NCBI RefSeq assembly: GCF_003670115.1
Contig: NZ_QQTY01000006.1
Location: forward strand, 111,118-175,117
Direction: 5' to 3'
DNA length: 64,000 nucleotides
From: Natronorubrum halophilum
GTDB lineage: Archaea > Halobacteriota > Halobacteria > Halobacteriales > Natrialbaceae
The translations under genes and the position numbers were made by a program. Positions 1 through 8,529 of the stretch are shown one piece after another. The notes beneath the pieces were generated by a model, which ran no database searches, was not told the DNA's origin, and saw nothing but the letters and a program-made list of their open reading frames with translations. How positions within the stretch are numbered: the stretch's first letter is position 1; every line of letters starts with the position of its first letter.

Positions 1-866
1 CACTGCTCGACGCCGTCGTCGACCCCGGCGTGCTCGGCGGCTCGGTCGCCTACTATCCGACGCCCGGCGAGGTGGTCGAGATCTTAGAACTCAGCACGAA
101 AGAGTTGAAGCAGTACCGCTGGGCCGAGATTTCGATGGTGTTCCAAGGGGCGATGAGTTCGTTCAACCCGACGATGAAGATCAGGACGCATTTCCAGGAG
201 ACCCTCGACGCTCACGGCGCGAACCCCGCCGAAGGCATGCGACGGGCCAGGGAGTTGCTGACGGATTTGTACCTCGACCCCGACCGCGTCCTCGACGCCT
301 ACCCGCACGAACTCAGCGGCGGCATGCGCCAGCGGACCCTCATCGTGCTCAGCATGATCTTGCAGCCGAAGGTGCTCGTCATGGACGAACCGACCGCCGC
401 GCTCGACCTGCTGATGCAGCGGTCGATCCTCAAGCTGCTGACGGAGATCAAAGAGAAGTACGACATCACGCTGATCTTCATCACCCACGACCTGCCGCTG
501 GTCGCCGAACTCGCCGACCGCGTGGCCGTGATGTACGCCTTCGAGTTCGTCGAGGTCGGCCCGACGCAGGAACTCCTCGCGAACGCCGCCCACCCGTACA
601 CGCGGTCGCTGCTCAACACGACGCCGAACATGAGCACACCCGTCGAGGAGATGAAACCGATCGACGGCTCAAGTCCCGACCCAGTCGACGTCCCGACCGG
701 GTGTTCGTACCACCCGCGCTGTCCGCTCGCGACGACGGAGTGTCGGACCGACGACCCCGACTACCACCAGATCCGGCCGGAACATCGGAGCAAGTGCTTC
801 CACTGGCGGGACGCCGAGGCGGAAATTCCGCTGTCCATCCCTGACCTCCGGGAGGTGAGCGACTGA
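1..866 (+). CDS. Oligopeptide/dipeptide-type ABC importer ATPase (DppD/OppD-like), 5' end outside window
   Basis: The reading frame enters from before base 1 (first full codon at 3), so the Walker A loop is missing. The rest of an ABC ATPase is clear: Q-loop (MVFQGAMSSFNP), signature LSGGMRQR, Walker B VLVMDEPTAALD and the switch histidine in ITHD. A C-terminal oligopeptide-importer extension carries the spaced cysteines CSYHPRCP, TEC and KC. The family energises uptake of peptides or, in archaea, often oligosaccharides, at the inner face of the membrane. The stop overlaps the ATG of the second ATPase by one base, so the two are translationally coupled. Permease and binding-protein genes must lie upstream, outside the window. 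Substrate cannot be read from this sequence. Confidence 0.93.
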   Translation, partial: LLDAVVDPGVLGGSVAYYPTPGEVVEILELSTKELKQYRWAEISMVFQGAMSSFNPTMKIRTHFQETLDAHGANPAEGMRRARELLTDLYLDPDRVLDAYPHELSGGMRQRTLIVLSMILQPKVLVMDEPTAALDLLMQRSILKLLTEIKEKYDITLIFITHDLPLVAELADRVAVMYAFEFVEVGPTQELLANAAHPYTRSLLNTTPNMSTPVEEMKPIDGSSPDPVDVPTGCSYHPRCPLATTECRTDDPDYHQIRPEHRSKCFHWRDAEAEIPLSIPDLREVSD

Positions 867-2272
867 TGGCCACCGATCGCGACGACGTCGTGCTCTCGCT
901 CGAGGACGTCGAAGTCTACTTCGAAGACAACTCGGGGAGCGTCCTGAACCCGTTCTCGAAGCCGAATACCGTACGGGCGGTCGACGGCGTCTCACTCGAC
1001 ATCCACGAGAACGAGGTGATCGCGCTGATCGGCGAGAGCGGCTGCGGGAAGACCACCCTCGGCAAGACGGCGATCGGCCTGCAGCAACCGACCGGCGGCA
1101 GCGTAACGTACCGCGGCCAGAACGTCCAGGACGCGAAGACCGGCAACGGCGAGATCGAGATCCCGTTCTGGGAGATCCGGCAGGCGCTCCAGATCATCCA
1201 CCAGGACCCCGGCAGCGCTCTAAACCCGAACCGCAAGGTGATGGCGAGTCTCGAGTCGCCGCTCAAGAAGTGGGAGAAACACCTCTCGAAGGCGGATCGA
1301 ACCGCGCGCGTGTTAGGGTTGCTCGAGCGCGTCGGCATGTCGCCGCCCGAGGACTACGCCTACCGGTTCCCCCACCAGCTCTCGGGCGGCGAGAAGCAAC
1401 GCGTCGCGTTGATCCGCGCGCTTCTGATGAATCCGGATGTAATCCTGGCCGACGAGGCGATCAGCGCGCTCGACGTCTCCTTGCGCATCGAGATGATGGA
1501 CCTGATGCACGAACTGCAGGAGATGTTCGACACGTCGTTCCTGTTCATCTCCCACGACTTCTCGAACGCGCGGTACATCACCGAGAAGGTCGGCGGCCGA
1601 ATCGGCGTGATGTACCTCGGCGAACTGGTCGAGATCGGTCCCGCAGAGGAGGTCGCTCAGAACCCCCAACATCCCTACACCAAGTCGCTACGGTGGGCGA
1701 CACCGGACTTCCAGACGATGGGTCGATCCGAGGAGATGCCGATCCGCAAGATCGACGTCCCCGACCCCGTCAACCCGCCGAGCGGCTGTCGGTTCCACAC
1801 CCGCTGTCCCGAGGTGATCCAGCCCGACGGGCTCGACCTCGAGTCGGACGAGTGGGGGCGGGTGCTCGACTTCCGCCAGCGCATCGAAAACGGTAAGATC
1901 GATCTCGAGGCTCGCCGTCGGACCGTCGCGGCGACCGACGGGGCTGCGGATGCGGAGTCCGCGGCCGCTGAGGTGTCCGACGAGGCACTCGCGATCAAAC
2001 TCCGCCACGAGTTCAGCCTCGAGGGTCCCCTCACCCAGCAACGGGCCGAGACGGTGCTCGACGAGGCGATTCGGGCGCTCGTCGAAGGGCGACGCGATGA
2101 GGCAGTCGCCCAGCTCGGCGACCTGTTCACGACGCCCTGTGAGCAGCGGCGCCCAGTCTCGGAGGAAGTCGGCCCCGATCACGTCGCCGCCTGCCTCCGC
2201 CACTCCCACCGTCGCGAGGAGTCGGGCGCCGACTCGAGTTCGAGTTCGTCGTCGGAGGCGGCGGGCGACTGA
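866..2272 (+). CDS. Oligopeptide/dipeptide-type ABC importer ATPase (DppF/OppF-like) with long C-terminal insertion
   Basis: Complete ATPase partner of the preceding gene. Visible are Walker A GESGCGKTT, Q-loop HQDPGSALNP, signature LSGGEKQR, Walker B VILADEAISALD and ISHD. At 468 aa it is about 130 aa longer than a bacterial OppF. The extra length splits the C-terminal cysteine module: CRFHTRCP is separated by roughly 110 acidic, Ala/Glu-rich residues from the last cysteines (PCEQRRP and AACLRH). A Ser run precedes the stop. The two ATPases would form the heterodimer of one importer. The insertion looks like an acidic linker plus a small helical segment. I do not know its role. Confidence 0.93.
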   Translation: MATDRDDVVLSLEDVEVYFEDNSGSVLNPFSKPNTVRAVDGVSLDIHENEVIALIGESGCGKTTLGKTAIGLQQPTGGSVTYRGQNVQDAKTGNGEIEIPFWEIRQALQIIHQDPGSALNPNRKVMASLESPLKKWEKHLSKADRTARVLGLLERVGMSPPEDYAYRFPHQLSGGEKQRVALIRALLMNPDVILADEAISALDVSLRIEMMDLMHELQEMFDTSFLFISHDFSNARYITEKVGGRIGVMYLGELVEIGPAEEVAQNPQHPYTKSLRWATPDFQTMGRSEEMPIRKIDVPDPVNPPSGCRFHTRCPEVIQPDGLDLESDEWGRVLDFRQRIENGKIDLEARRRTVAATDGAADAESAAAEVSDEALAIKLRHEFSLEGPLTQQRAETVLDEAIRALVEGRRDEAVAQLGDLFTTPCEQRRPVSEEVGPDHVAACLRHSHRREESGADSSSSSSSEAAGD

Positions 2273-2320
2273 TCGACTCAAGAGATAGGTTTACGTCGCC
2301 GCCGTCACTCTGTCTCTACT

Positions 2321-2542
2321 ATGTCCAACCGGTTCTGGGAGATCGTTTGCGCCGGGGCGCCGCTCTGGGGCATCCTATTCGGACTCAACGTCGTGTTGCT
2401 CGTCTTCATCGGCCTCTCGCTGTTCCTCGCGACGCCCGAACCCGGAACGTCCCACATCATGGTCATCAACCTGGTGCTCGTCGTCGGCTTCCTCGCCGTG
2501 CTCGGGTTCACGCTTCGTAAGTGTCGAACCGCGGAGTACTAG
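2321..2542 (+). CDS. Small two-TM membrane protein
   Basis: This 73-aa protein has two hydrophobic segments (about residues 8-37 and 46-65) joined by a short loop, with a basic C-terminus (LRKCR). A TATA-like GGTTTACG sits about 29 bp before the ATG, which fits a leaderless transcript separate from the ABC operon. The 3' end converges on the PIG-L gene. I recognise no family with a known job. Confidence 0.6.
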   Translation: MSNRFWEIVCAGAPLWGILFGLNVVLLVFIGLSLFLATPEPGTSHIMVINLVLVVGFLAVLGFTLRKCRTAEY

Positions 2543-2609
2543 GGTCGACCGGCACTTCGATCGAGCGACTCACCGCAGCGGGGCGTCGAGAGATCGCGAA
2601 AACGGCTCC

Positions 2610-3308
2610 TCACTTGAGGTGCTCGACCGACGCGTCGTGCAACCGGGTGAACCCTTCGGCGTAGGTCGCGCCCGCCTGCCGGCCGAGGGCGTGGCCCGTG
2701 GCGCGCATGCCCTCGACGAAGTCGCTGAACTCAGCGTCGATGCCTCCGTGTTCCTCGAGCCACTCGATCTGCGACTCGTGGTGGAGGGCGGCCTCCTCCT
2801 TCCGTTCCTGAACGTCGGTAATGTCGACGACGACGTCTGGGTCGAACGACGACGTCGGCTTGCCAAAGTAGTAGACGTTCGACGGACCGGCGGGCGGGTG
2901 TTCGGTCTCGAGCAGGGGCAACGAGGACATGTAGTAGGCGTCGGTCACGAGTCGCGACGTAGCCCGGTGGTCGGGGTGCATGTCGTCCGCGTAGTGGGTG
3001 AGGACAATATCGGGGTCGTGCTCCCGGAGGGTGTCGACGATCGCGAGTCGGTTCTCGAGCGAGTAGGTGATCCGGCCGTCTTCGAACTCGAGGAAGGTGA
3101 CCAACGCGCCGAGGGCGTCCGCCGCGCGTCGGGCCTCCGCTTCGCGGGTGTCGGCGAGTTCCGCCTGGGTCGTGTCAAAGCCGCCGAACTCGCCGCGGGT
3201 CATGTAGGCGATCGTGACGTCGTCGCCGCGGTCGGCGTGTTTTGCGAGCGTTCCACCGCAGAAGATTTCGGCGTCGTCCGGATGGGCTACGATTGCGAGC
3301 AGATCCAT
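2610..3308 (-). CDS. PIG-L family (LmbE-like) zinc-dependent deacetylase
   Basis: The 232-aa product begins with the family hallmark, AHPDDAE at residues 8-14, whose His and Asp bind the catalytic zinc. A second motif (HYADDMHPDHR, about 107-117) gives the third ligand. Members remove N-acetyl groups from GlcNAc-type sugars or related amides. I chose the ATG at 3308 over a GTG at 3332. A TATA-like CCTATATGT (3331-3339) lies about 25 bp upstream of it, as in haloarchaeal leaderless genes. It is divergent from the RidA-ADH-GATase operon. Substrate is unknown. A second paralogue is at 13639-14481. Confidence 0.9.
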   Translation of the reverse strand: MDLLAIVAHPDDAEIFCGGTLAKHADRGDDVTIAYMTRGEFGGFDTTQAELADTREAEARRAADALGALVTFLEFEDGRITYSLENRLAIVDTLREHDPDIVLTHYADDMHPDHRATSRLVTDAYYMSSLPLLETEHPPAGPSNVYYFGKPTSSFDPDVVVDITDVQERKEEAALHHESQIEWLEEHGGIDAEFSDFVEGMRATGHALGRQAGATYAEGFTRLHDASVEHLK

Positions 3309-3330
3309 GGCAGATACGCTCGCTCCGGTC

Positions 3331-3339
3331 ACATATAGG
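3331..3339 (-). promoter_or_regulatory. TATA-like element of the PIG-L deacetylase gene
   Basis: Reads CCTATATGT on the minus strand, centred about 26 bp upstream of the ATG at 3308. That is the spacing expected for a leaderless haloarchaeal transcript. Confidence 0.5.
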
Positions 3340-3434
3340 TTCTTCCGCCGTCGGTTCGACCGTCGGCCACTCGAGTGTGATCGAAGTCACCGGTAGAATT
3401 AACCGACCCGAGACGAATCCGTCTACCTGCGACC

Positions 3435-3809
3435 ATGGAACCAATTCACACAGACGACGCGCCGGCGGCGATCGGACCGTACTCGCAGGGAGTGCGAGAC
3501 GGCGACCGGATCTTCGTCTCTGGACAGGGACCCGTCGACCCCGAAACCGGCGACATCGTCGGCGAGGACATCAAAGAACAGACCGAACGAACCCTCGAGA
3601 ACGTCGCCGCGGTGCTCGAGGCGGGCGGCAGTTCGCTCGACAACGTCGTGAAGGCGACGGTGTTCGTCACCGACATGGACGACTACGCCGACGTGAACGA
3701 GGTGTACGCCGAGTACATGAGCGACCCGTTCCCCGCACGGAGCGCGGTCGAAGTGGCCGATCTACCGATCGATATCGGCGTCGAAATCGAGATTATCGCG
3801 ACCGTATGA
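3435..3809 (+). CDS. ridA: RidA/YjgF family imine-enamine deaminase
   Basis: At 124 aa it has the usual family length. Recognisable stretches are AIGPYSQGVRDGDRIFVSGQ near the N-terminus, a central VTDMDDYADVNEVY, and FPARSAVEV with the substrate-carboxylate arginine at about residue 102. The family hydrolyses reactive enamines/imines made by PLP-dependent dehydratases. It is the first gene of an operon: its TGA overlaps the ATG of the alcohol dehydrogenase by 4 bp. A PLP ammonia-lyase-like enzyme (14620-15831) and a DegT aminotransferase in the same island are plausible sources of its substrate, but that is inference. Confidence 0.93.
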   Translation: MEPIHTDDAPAAIGPYSQGVRDGDRIFVSGQGPVDPETGDIVGEDIKEQTERTLENVAAVLEAGGSSLDNVVKATVFVTDMDDYADVNEVYAEYMSDPFPARSAVEVADLPIDIGVEIEIIATV

Positions 3810-4870
3810 GCGACCGAGAGCACACCGAAGCGGTGCCCGACGGCGGCGTCCAGCGGGCGGTCGTCACCGACGGAACCGGGACCGCGTGGGCCGAGGATCG
3901 CGAGATTCCCGACCCCGGGCCGGGCGAGGCGCTCGTCCGGGTCACCGCGATCGGCATCTGCGGGAGCGACGTCGGCCTCGTCGAGGGCGAGGGACCGCCC
4001 TGGACCGACTTCCCCGTCGTCCTCGGTCACGAGGTCGCGGGCGAGGTCGTCGAACTCGGCGAAGGCGTCGACGATCTCGAGGTCGGGCAGCGGGTCGCCC
4101 TCCACGGGTTCGTCTACTGTGGCACCTGCGGGGCGTGCCGGGACGGTCGCTACTACCAGTGTGACGACCTCAAAGAGATCGGCTTCACGGTCGACGGCGG
4201 CTACCGAAAGTACGCCGCCTGGCCCGCCTACACGCTGACGCCGCTGCCGGACGACGTCTCCGACGTCGAGGCGACGCAGATCGACTCCGCTGGCTGTACC
4301 CTCCACGCGATGAACCGCGTCGAGACGTCGTTCACCGACACGGCCGCCGTCCTCGGCCCCGGCGCGCTCGGCCTGTACGGCGTCCAGTTGCTTCGAGCTC
4401 AGGGCGTCACGGACGTCGTGCTGACCGGGACGCGCGACGAACCGCTCGAGGCCGGGCGAAAGCTCGGCGCGACGCGGACGGTCAACATCTGCGAGGAGGA
4501 CCCGGTCGAGGCGATCAGAGCGCACACCGACGGCCGCGGCGTCGATATCTGCGTCGAGGCCGCCGGCGCGGGCGACGTCCTCGAGACCTGCGTGCAGAGC
4601 GCGGCGAAGCAGGGGAAGATCGTTCTCACCGGCGTCTTCGGCGAGCGCAAGGCGATCGATCCCGACCAGATCGTCGCGAAGGAACTCACCGTGGTCGGCG
4701 GCGTCACCGCCTCCCACGCCGTCGACGAGGTCATCGAGCTCTTCCGACGGGGCGACCTGACCGTCGACGGCGTCGTCACCCACGAGTTCCCGCTCGAGGA
4801 GTTCGAGGAGGCCTTCAAAACCATCAGAGAGCGCCGCGACGGCATCGTCAAGGCGGTGCTCCGGCCGTAG
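3806..4870 (+). CDS. Zinc-dependent medium-chain alcohol/polyol dehydrogenase
   Basis: The 354-aa product has catalytic zinc ligands Cys52 (GICGSD) and His75-Glu76 (GHE). The structural zinc site is Cys105, 108, 111 and 119 (CGTCGACRDGRYYQC), and the dinucleotide fold is around VLGPGALGLYG. It oxidises an alcohol or sugar/polyol with NAD(P). The start is the ATG that overlaps the RidA stop. A much longer upstream frame exists but is antisense to PIG-L and not coding. The next gene starts at the base after its stop. Threonine-dehydrogenase or sorbitol-dehydrogenase-like activity is possible. Specificity is not readable. Confidence 0.92.
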   Translation: MSDREHTEAVPDGGVQRAVVTDGTGTAWAEDREIPDPGPGEALVRVTAIGICGSDVGLVEGEGPPWTDFPVVLGHEVAGEVVELGEGVDDLEVGQRVALHGFVYCGTCGACRDGRYYQCDDLKEIGFTVDGGYRKYAAWPAYTLTPLPDDVSDVEATQIDSAGCTLHAMNRVETSFTDTAAVLGPGALGLYGVQLLRAQGVTDVVLTGTRDEPLEAGRKLGATRTVNICEEDPVEAIRAHTDGRGVDICVEAAGAGDVLETCVQSAAKQGKIVLTGVFGERKAIDPDQIVAKELTVVGGVTASHAVDEVIELFRRGDLTVDGVVTHEFPLEEFEEAFKTIRERRDGIVKAVLRP

Positions 4871-5617
4871 ATGTCGGCCGACGACGGCCCAGTTATCCTC
4901 CTCGCCGGCGAATCCTGGCGGACCCTCTCGTTCGAGATCAAGGGCCGGAACGTGGTCGCCGACGGCGAGTACGTCGAGGGCGCGGATCACCTCGTCGCCG
5001 CCCTCGAGGCGGCGGGCGCGAGCGTCGAGTTCCAGCCCTGCCACGTCGCGGTCGACGCCTTTCCGCGTTCGCGCGAGGAACTCGACGCGTACGACCTCGT
5101 GCTCCTGAGCGACATCGGGGCCGACTCGCTCCAGATCACGCCGCGGGTCGCGGCCGGCGAGACCGACGTCGACCGGTGTGCCCTGCTCGAACGGTGGGTC
5201 CGCGACGGCGGCGCGCTCGGGATGATCGGCGGCTACATGAGCTTCGCCGGCGTCGGCGGACAGGCGCGGTACGCACGCACCGCCGTCGCCGACGCGCTTC
5301 CGGTCCGGATCGCGCCGCACGACGACCGCATCGAAGTGCCGGGCGGCGTCGCGCCCCGCCGAACTGGCGGCCCGGACTCGCTGCCCGAAGAGTGGCCCGT
5401 CGTGCTCGGTTACAACCGCCTCGAGGCGGACCCGGACGCCGACGTCTGGGCGTCCGTCGGCGACGACCCGCTGCTCGTCGTCGGCGATCACGGCGACGGG
5501 CGCGCGTTCGCGTTCGCGACGGACTGTGCGCCCCACTGGGCGCCCCTCGACTTTCTCGAGTGGGAGCGGTTGCCCGAGATCTGGGACGCGATTCTCGAGG
5601 CGACGGTCGGCTCCTAG
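4871..5617 (+). CDS. Putative glutamine-amidotransferase-fold protein (GATase1-like)
   Basis: A 248-aa protein that starts directly after the dehydrogenase stop, so it is the third gene of the RidA operon. It resembles the GATase1-like (PF07090-type) group. It has an N-terminal strand ILLAGESW, a YDLVLLSDIGADSL segment, a glycine turn GGALGMIGGYMSF in the position of the nucleophile elbow, and a late ATDCAPHWAP. The elbow has no cysteine, so amidotransferase activity is doubtful. A binding or regulatory role, or a ThuA-like sugar role, is as likely. Neighbours suggest a link to carbohydrate or amino-sugar metabolism. Confidence 0.75.
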   Translation: MSADDGPVILLAGESWRTLSFEIKGRNVVADGEYVEGADHLVAALEAAGASVEFQPCHVAVDAFPRSREELDAYDLVLLSDIGADSLQITPRVAAGETDVDRCALLERWVRDGGALGMIGGYMSFAGVGGQARYARTAVADALPVRIAPHDDRIEVPGGVAPRRTGGPDSLPEEWPVVLGYNRLEADPDADVWASVGDDPLLVVGDHGDGRAFAFATDCAPHWAPLDFLEWERLPEIWDAILEATVGS

Positions 5618-5724
5618 CTCCTCGCGAATCGATCGGCCGACTGGCTCGAGCGGTGATCGTCTTCGACCCGTTGTGGGTACAGTTAACTTATCCCGGTGAC
5701 AACCGGGTAGCCGAACACGCGATT

Positions 5725-6813
5725 ATGTCGACAGGTGTAACCATCCACGATCCCAACGCGACCGACGAGGGGTACACGCTCCTCTGTGAAACATACCAAT
5801 TCCCGGAAGAGGCGCCCGACGGAACGGGGAAGATCTACCTCATCGATATGGACGGCGAGCCGGTCCACGAGTGGCGCGTCGACACGGCGGTCCAGTCGTT
5901 CTGCACCCTCCTGCCGAACGGCAACCTCCTCTACCCGACGCGCGATCGATCCGACCTCTCGCGGGCCGGCCTGCGGGAGCTTACGCCCGACGGTGAGGTC
6001 GTCTGGTCGTACCACTGCCGGATCGACCACGATTACGCGGTCCTCGAGAACGGCAACCTGCTGTTGCACACCATCTCGGACTACATGGTGCCCGAGATCA
6101 GTCCCGAACTCAAGCGCAACTCCTACGTCCTCGAGATCGATCGCGAGAAGGAGATCCACTGGGAGTGGCGCGGCGACGAGCACTTCGAGGAACTGGGCGA
6201 CCTGCTCCCCGCGGAGGACTGGGCGTACGTTCGCGACCGCATCGAGTCCGAGTTCCCGTTCGACTGGGCGCACAACAACACGCTCCAGGTCATCCCCGAG
6301 AACGAGACCTACCGAAGAGAACTCGAGGGCGACGGCCCCGTTCGCTTCGAGCCCGGGAACATCGTCTTCTCCTACCGGAGCGTGGACGTCATCGGCGTCA
6401 TCGACTACCCGAGCGGCGAGATCGTCTGGGCGTGGGGGCCCGGCGAACTCGACGGCCAGCACCTCCCGCACGTCCTCGAGAACGGCAACGTGCTCGTCTT
6501 CGACAACGGGACCGAGCGCGGCTACTCGCGGGTGCTCGAACTCGATCCGCTGACCGAGGAAATCGTCTGGGAGTACACCGGCTCGCCGAAAGAGGAGTTC
6601 TTCAGCAAGTACATCTCCGGCGCGCGTCGCCTGCCCAACGGAAACACGCTCATCTGCGAGGGCGGAAAGACCCACCTGTTCGAGGTGACGCCCGACGGCG
6701 AGGTCGTCTGGGACTTCGTCAGTCCGTTCGGCGAATCGGGATCGATGGGGACTATCTACCGGTGTCAGCGGTACTCGCCCGAGTACGTCGAACCGCTGCT
6801 CGAGTCGCTCTGA
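5725..6813 (+). CDS. Arylsulfotransferase-type beta-propeller protein
   Basis: The 362-aa product is built from repeated blades with the motifs LLPNGNLLYPT, VLENGNLLLHT, VLENGNVLVFDNG and RLPNGNTLICEGG. Each is followed by a turn such as GEVVWSY or GEIVWAWGPG. This is the pattern of the arylsulfotransferase (ASST/PF14269-like) propeller. It has no signal peptide, unlike the periplasmic bacterial enzymes, so it may be cytosolic. The ATG at 5725 was chosen because the longer upstream frame overlaps the GATase gene in another phase and lacks family features. A TATA-like element lies near 5690. A sulfatase gene lies at 9376-10848 in the same island. Confidence 0.85.
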   Translation: MSTGVTIHDPNATDEGYTLLCETYQFPEEAPDGTGKIYLIDMDGEPVHEWRVDTAVQSFCTLLPNGNLLYPTRDRSDLSRAGLRELTPDGEVVWSYHCRIDHDYAVLENGNLLLHTISDYMVPEISPELKRNSYVLEIDREKEIHWEWRGDEHFEELGDLLPAEDWAYVRDRIESEFPFDWAHNNTLQVIPENETYRRELEGDGPVRFEPGNIVFSYRSVDVIGVIDYPSGEIVWAWGPGELDGQHLPHVLENGNVLVFDNGTERGYSRVLELDPLTEEIVWEYTGSPKEEFFSKYISGARRLPNGNTLICEGGKTHLFEVTPDGEVVWDFVSPFGESGSMGTIYRCQRYSPEYVEPLLESL

Positions 6814-7220
6814 TACGGGCTCGTCGGTTAGCGTTCAGTCGGAACCAGTCTCGGTCTCTCTCGAGACGACGAGTCACACGGTGAACGGAACCTCGAGTCC
6901 AACGCCCATCGACGGCGAAGACGAGCGTCCTGCAGTCGCTGGCGGCTGTGATTTTCACCTCCTCCCCAGCCGATTCGCTCCGTTCGCTTCAGGCTCACGG
7001 CCACTGGCCGTTCGCCTCGCCGCAACGCGCCGCGCTCTCACTCGCTCATCCACAGGAAGACGCTTCGCGTCTTCCAAGCCTTCGCTCGCGAGGCTCGCGA
7101 AGACCTCGCACGATCGTTGGCCCGAGACTCGCTGGTCGCTCGTCACGGTCCAGCGCGCGCCACCGCATGTGGTTCTGATCGGACCGAGGCGAACCACGGA
7201 TCACCGCCGATTCTGCGTTC
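6814..7220 (+). other. Non-coding interval with hairpins
   Basis: About 400 bp between convergent genes. Open frames here have no protein features. It contains a perfect hairpin at 7055-7075 (GGAAGACG-CTTCG-CGTCTTCC), then a second TTCGC/GCGAA-rich inverted stretch, and CTCGTTCG-type low-complexity sequence that I associate with haloarchaeal intergenic repeats. It could serve as a bidirectional terminator. Confidence 0.5.
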
Positions 7221-8453
7221 TCACTCGAGTAGTTCGTCGACGTTCGCCCGAATCTTGCGAACGGCTTCGGCCACCGAGCGAATCCCCGCTTCGTCGGCGA
7301 GCAGCAGTTTGTGGCTGTAGGTGACGTTGGTCCGGCAGATTTCTTCCGTACCGGGGAGGTGGAGGTTGGGATAGTCCGGAACCTCGGTTCCCCGCGGGAG
7401 GAAGCGAGCCACCTCGTTGCGGTAGAACGCCGGCTGTCTGTAGAGGGGCAGTTGATACCCCTCGCTCACCGGAACGCTCTCCGCGACGAGCGCCTCGATG
7501 AACCGATCCCGGTGGAGACCGCCGAACGCGTCGGCGTCGTACCGGAAATTCTCGATGCAGTAGCCGCGAGCCGTGATTCGGTCGTCTCGCGGCTTCGTCG
7601 CGATGCCGTCGATCGACTCGAGTTCGGCGAGCAGGACCTCCTCGTTCCGTTCGCGGATCCGGTTCTCGTCGTCGAGTTTCTCGAGTTGAGCCAGCGCCAG
7701 CGCGGCCTGCAGTTCCGAGAGGCGGCGGTTCGACGCCAGGAAGTGGTGGTAGTAGTCGACCGTCCCCTGCCGGCGGCCGATGTTGGCCATCGTGCGGGCG
7801 CGGTCGGCCAACACCGTGTCGTCGGTCGTCACGATGCCGCCCTCGCCGCTGGGCAGGGACTTCGACTCCTGGAAGGAGAACGTGCCGAAGTCGCCGAACG
7901 TGCCGACCTTTTCACCTCGCCATTCCGACCCCTGCGCGTGGGCCGCGTCCTCGATCAGGAACAGGTCGTGCTCCTCGATAATGGGGAGGAGTCGATCCAT
8001 ATCCATCGTGTAGCCGGCGAAGTGGACGCCGACGACGCCGACCGTCCGGTCCGTGATCACTTCCTCGAGGTGGTCCAGATCGATATTGTACGTCTCGGGG
8101 TCGGTGTCGACGAACCGCGGCACCGCGCCGACGCAGGGAACCGCGCTCGCGCTGGCGATGAACGAGTACGACGGGACGACGACCTCGTCGCCCGGTTGGA
8201 CGCCGCAGGCCCGCAACGCGAGTTCGATCGCGGTCGTGCCGTTGCTCACGGCGATCGCGGTCTCCACGTCGTGGTACGCGGCGAACGCCTCCTCGAGTCG
8301 ATCGCAGAACTCGCCGCCGGTGGTCCGACACCAGCGTCCGCTCTCGAGTGACTCCGTTACGTACTGCCTGCTCGTCTCGGTCAGTCGCGGCCACTCGGGG
8401 AGTTTCAGTGCCTCCGCTGCTGCCGGTCCGCCGTTGATGGCTAACTCTGGCAT
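7221..8453 (-). CDS. DegT/DnrJ/EryC1 family PLP-dependent sugar aminotransferase
   Basis: A 410-aa aspartate-aminotransferase-fold enzyme. Seen are AVSNGTTAIELAL (cofactor phosphate binding, about 68-80), LIEDAAHAQG with the PLP-ring aspartate (about 166-175), and the Schiff-base lysine at K198 in SFQESKSLPSGEGG. The family transfers an amino group to keto-sugars or inosose. The upstream in-frame extension (to 8528) was dropped because MPELAINGGP is the normal family start. The isomerase gene follows upstream on the same strand, with 76 bp between the two. In a catabolic island it may run in the deaminating direction. Confidence 0.92.
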   Translation of the reverse strand: MPELAINGGPAAAEALKLPEWPRLTETSRQYVTESLESGRWCRTTGGEFCDRLEEAFAAYHDVETAIAVSNGTTAIELALRACGVQPGDEVVVPSYSFIASASAVPCVGAVPRFVDTDPETYNIDLDHLEEVITDRTVGVVGVHFAGYTMDMDRLLPIIEEHDLFLIEDAAHAQGSEWRGEKVGTFGDFGTFSFQESKSLPSGEGGIVTTDDTVLADRARTMANIGRRQGTVDYYHHFLASNRRLSELQAALALAQLEKLDDENRIRERNEEVLLAELESIDGIATKPRDDRITARGYCIENFRYDADAFGGLHRDRFIEALVAESVPVSEGYQLPLYRQPAFYRNEVARFLPRGTEVPDYPNLHLPGTEEICRTNVTYSHKLLLADEAGIRSVAEAVRKIRANVDELLE

Positions 8454-8529
8454 GCTCTTGCTCGAGTGCTTCGCGTCCGAGACGATAAGTCTGTGCGTAC
8501 TTGTCTCACAGTCGCTACCGATTAGCAAC

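Noticed and set aside
3683..5536. 617-aa antisense ORF over RidA-ADH-GATase
   Set aside because: It is a high-GC shadow frame. The sense strand carries three well-supported family proteins and the antisense product has no domain.
6881..7324. 147-aa ORF in the 6.8-7.2 kb gap
   Set aside because: Arg/Ser/Pro low complexity built on hairpin repeats; no promoter and it overlaps the DegT gene end.
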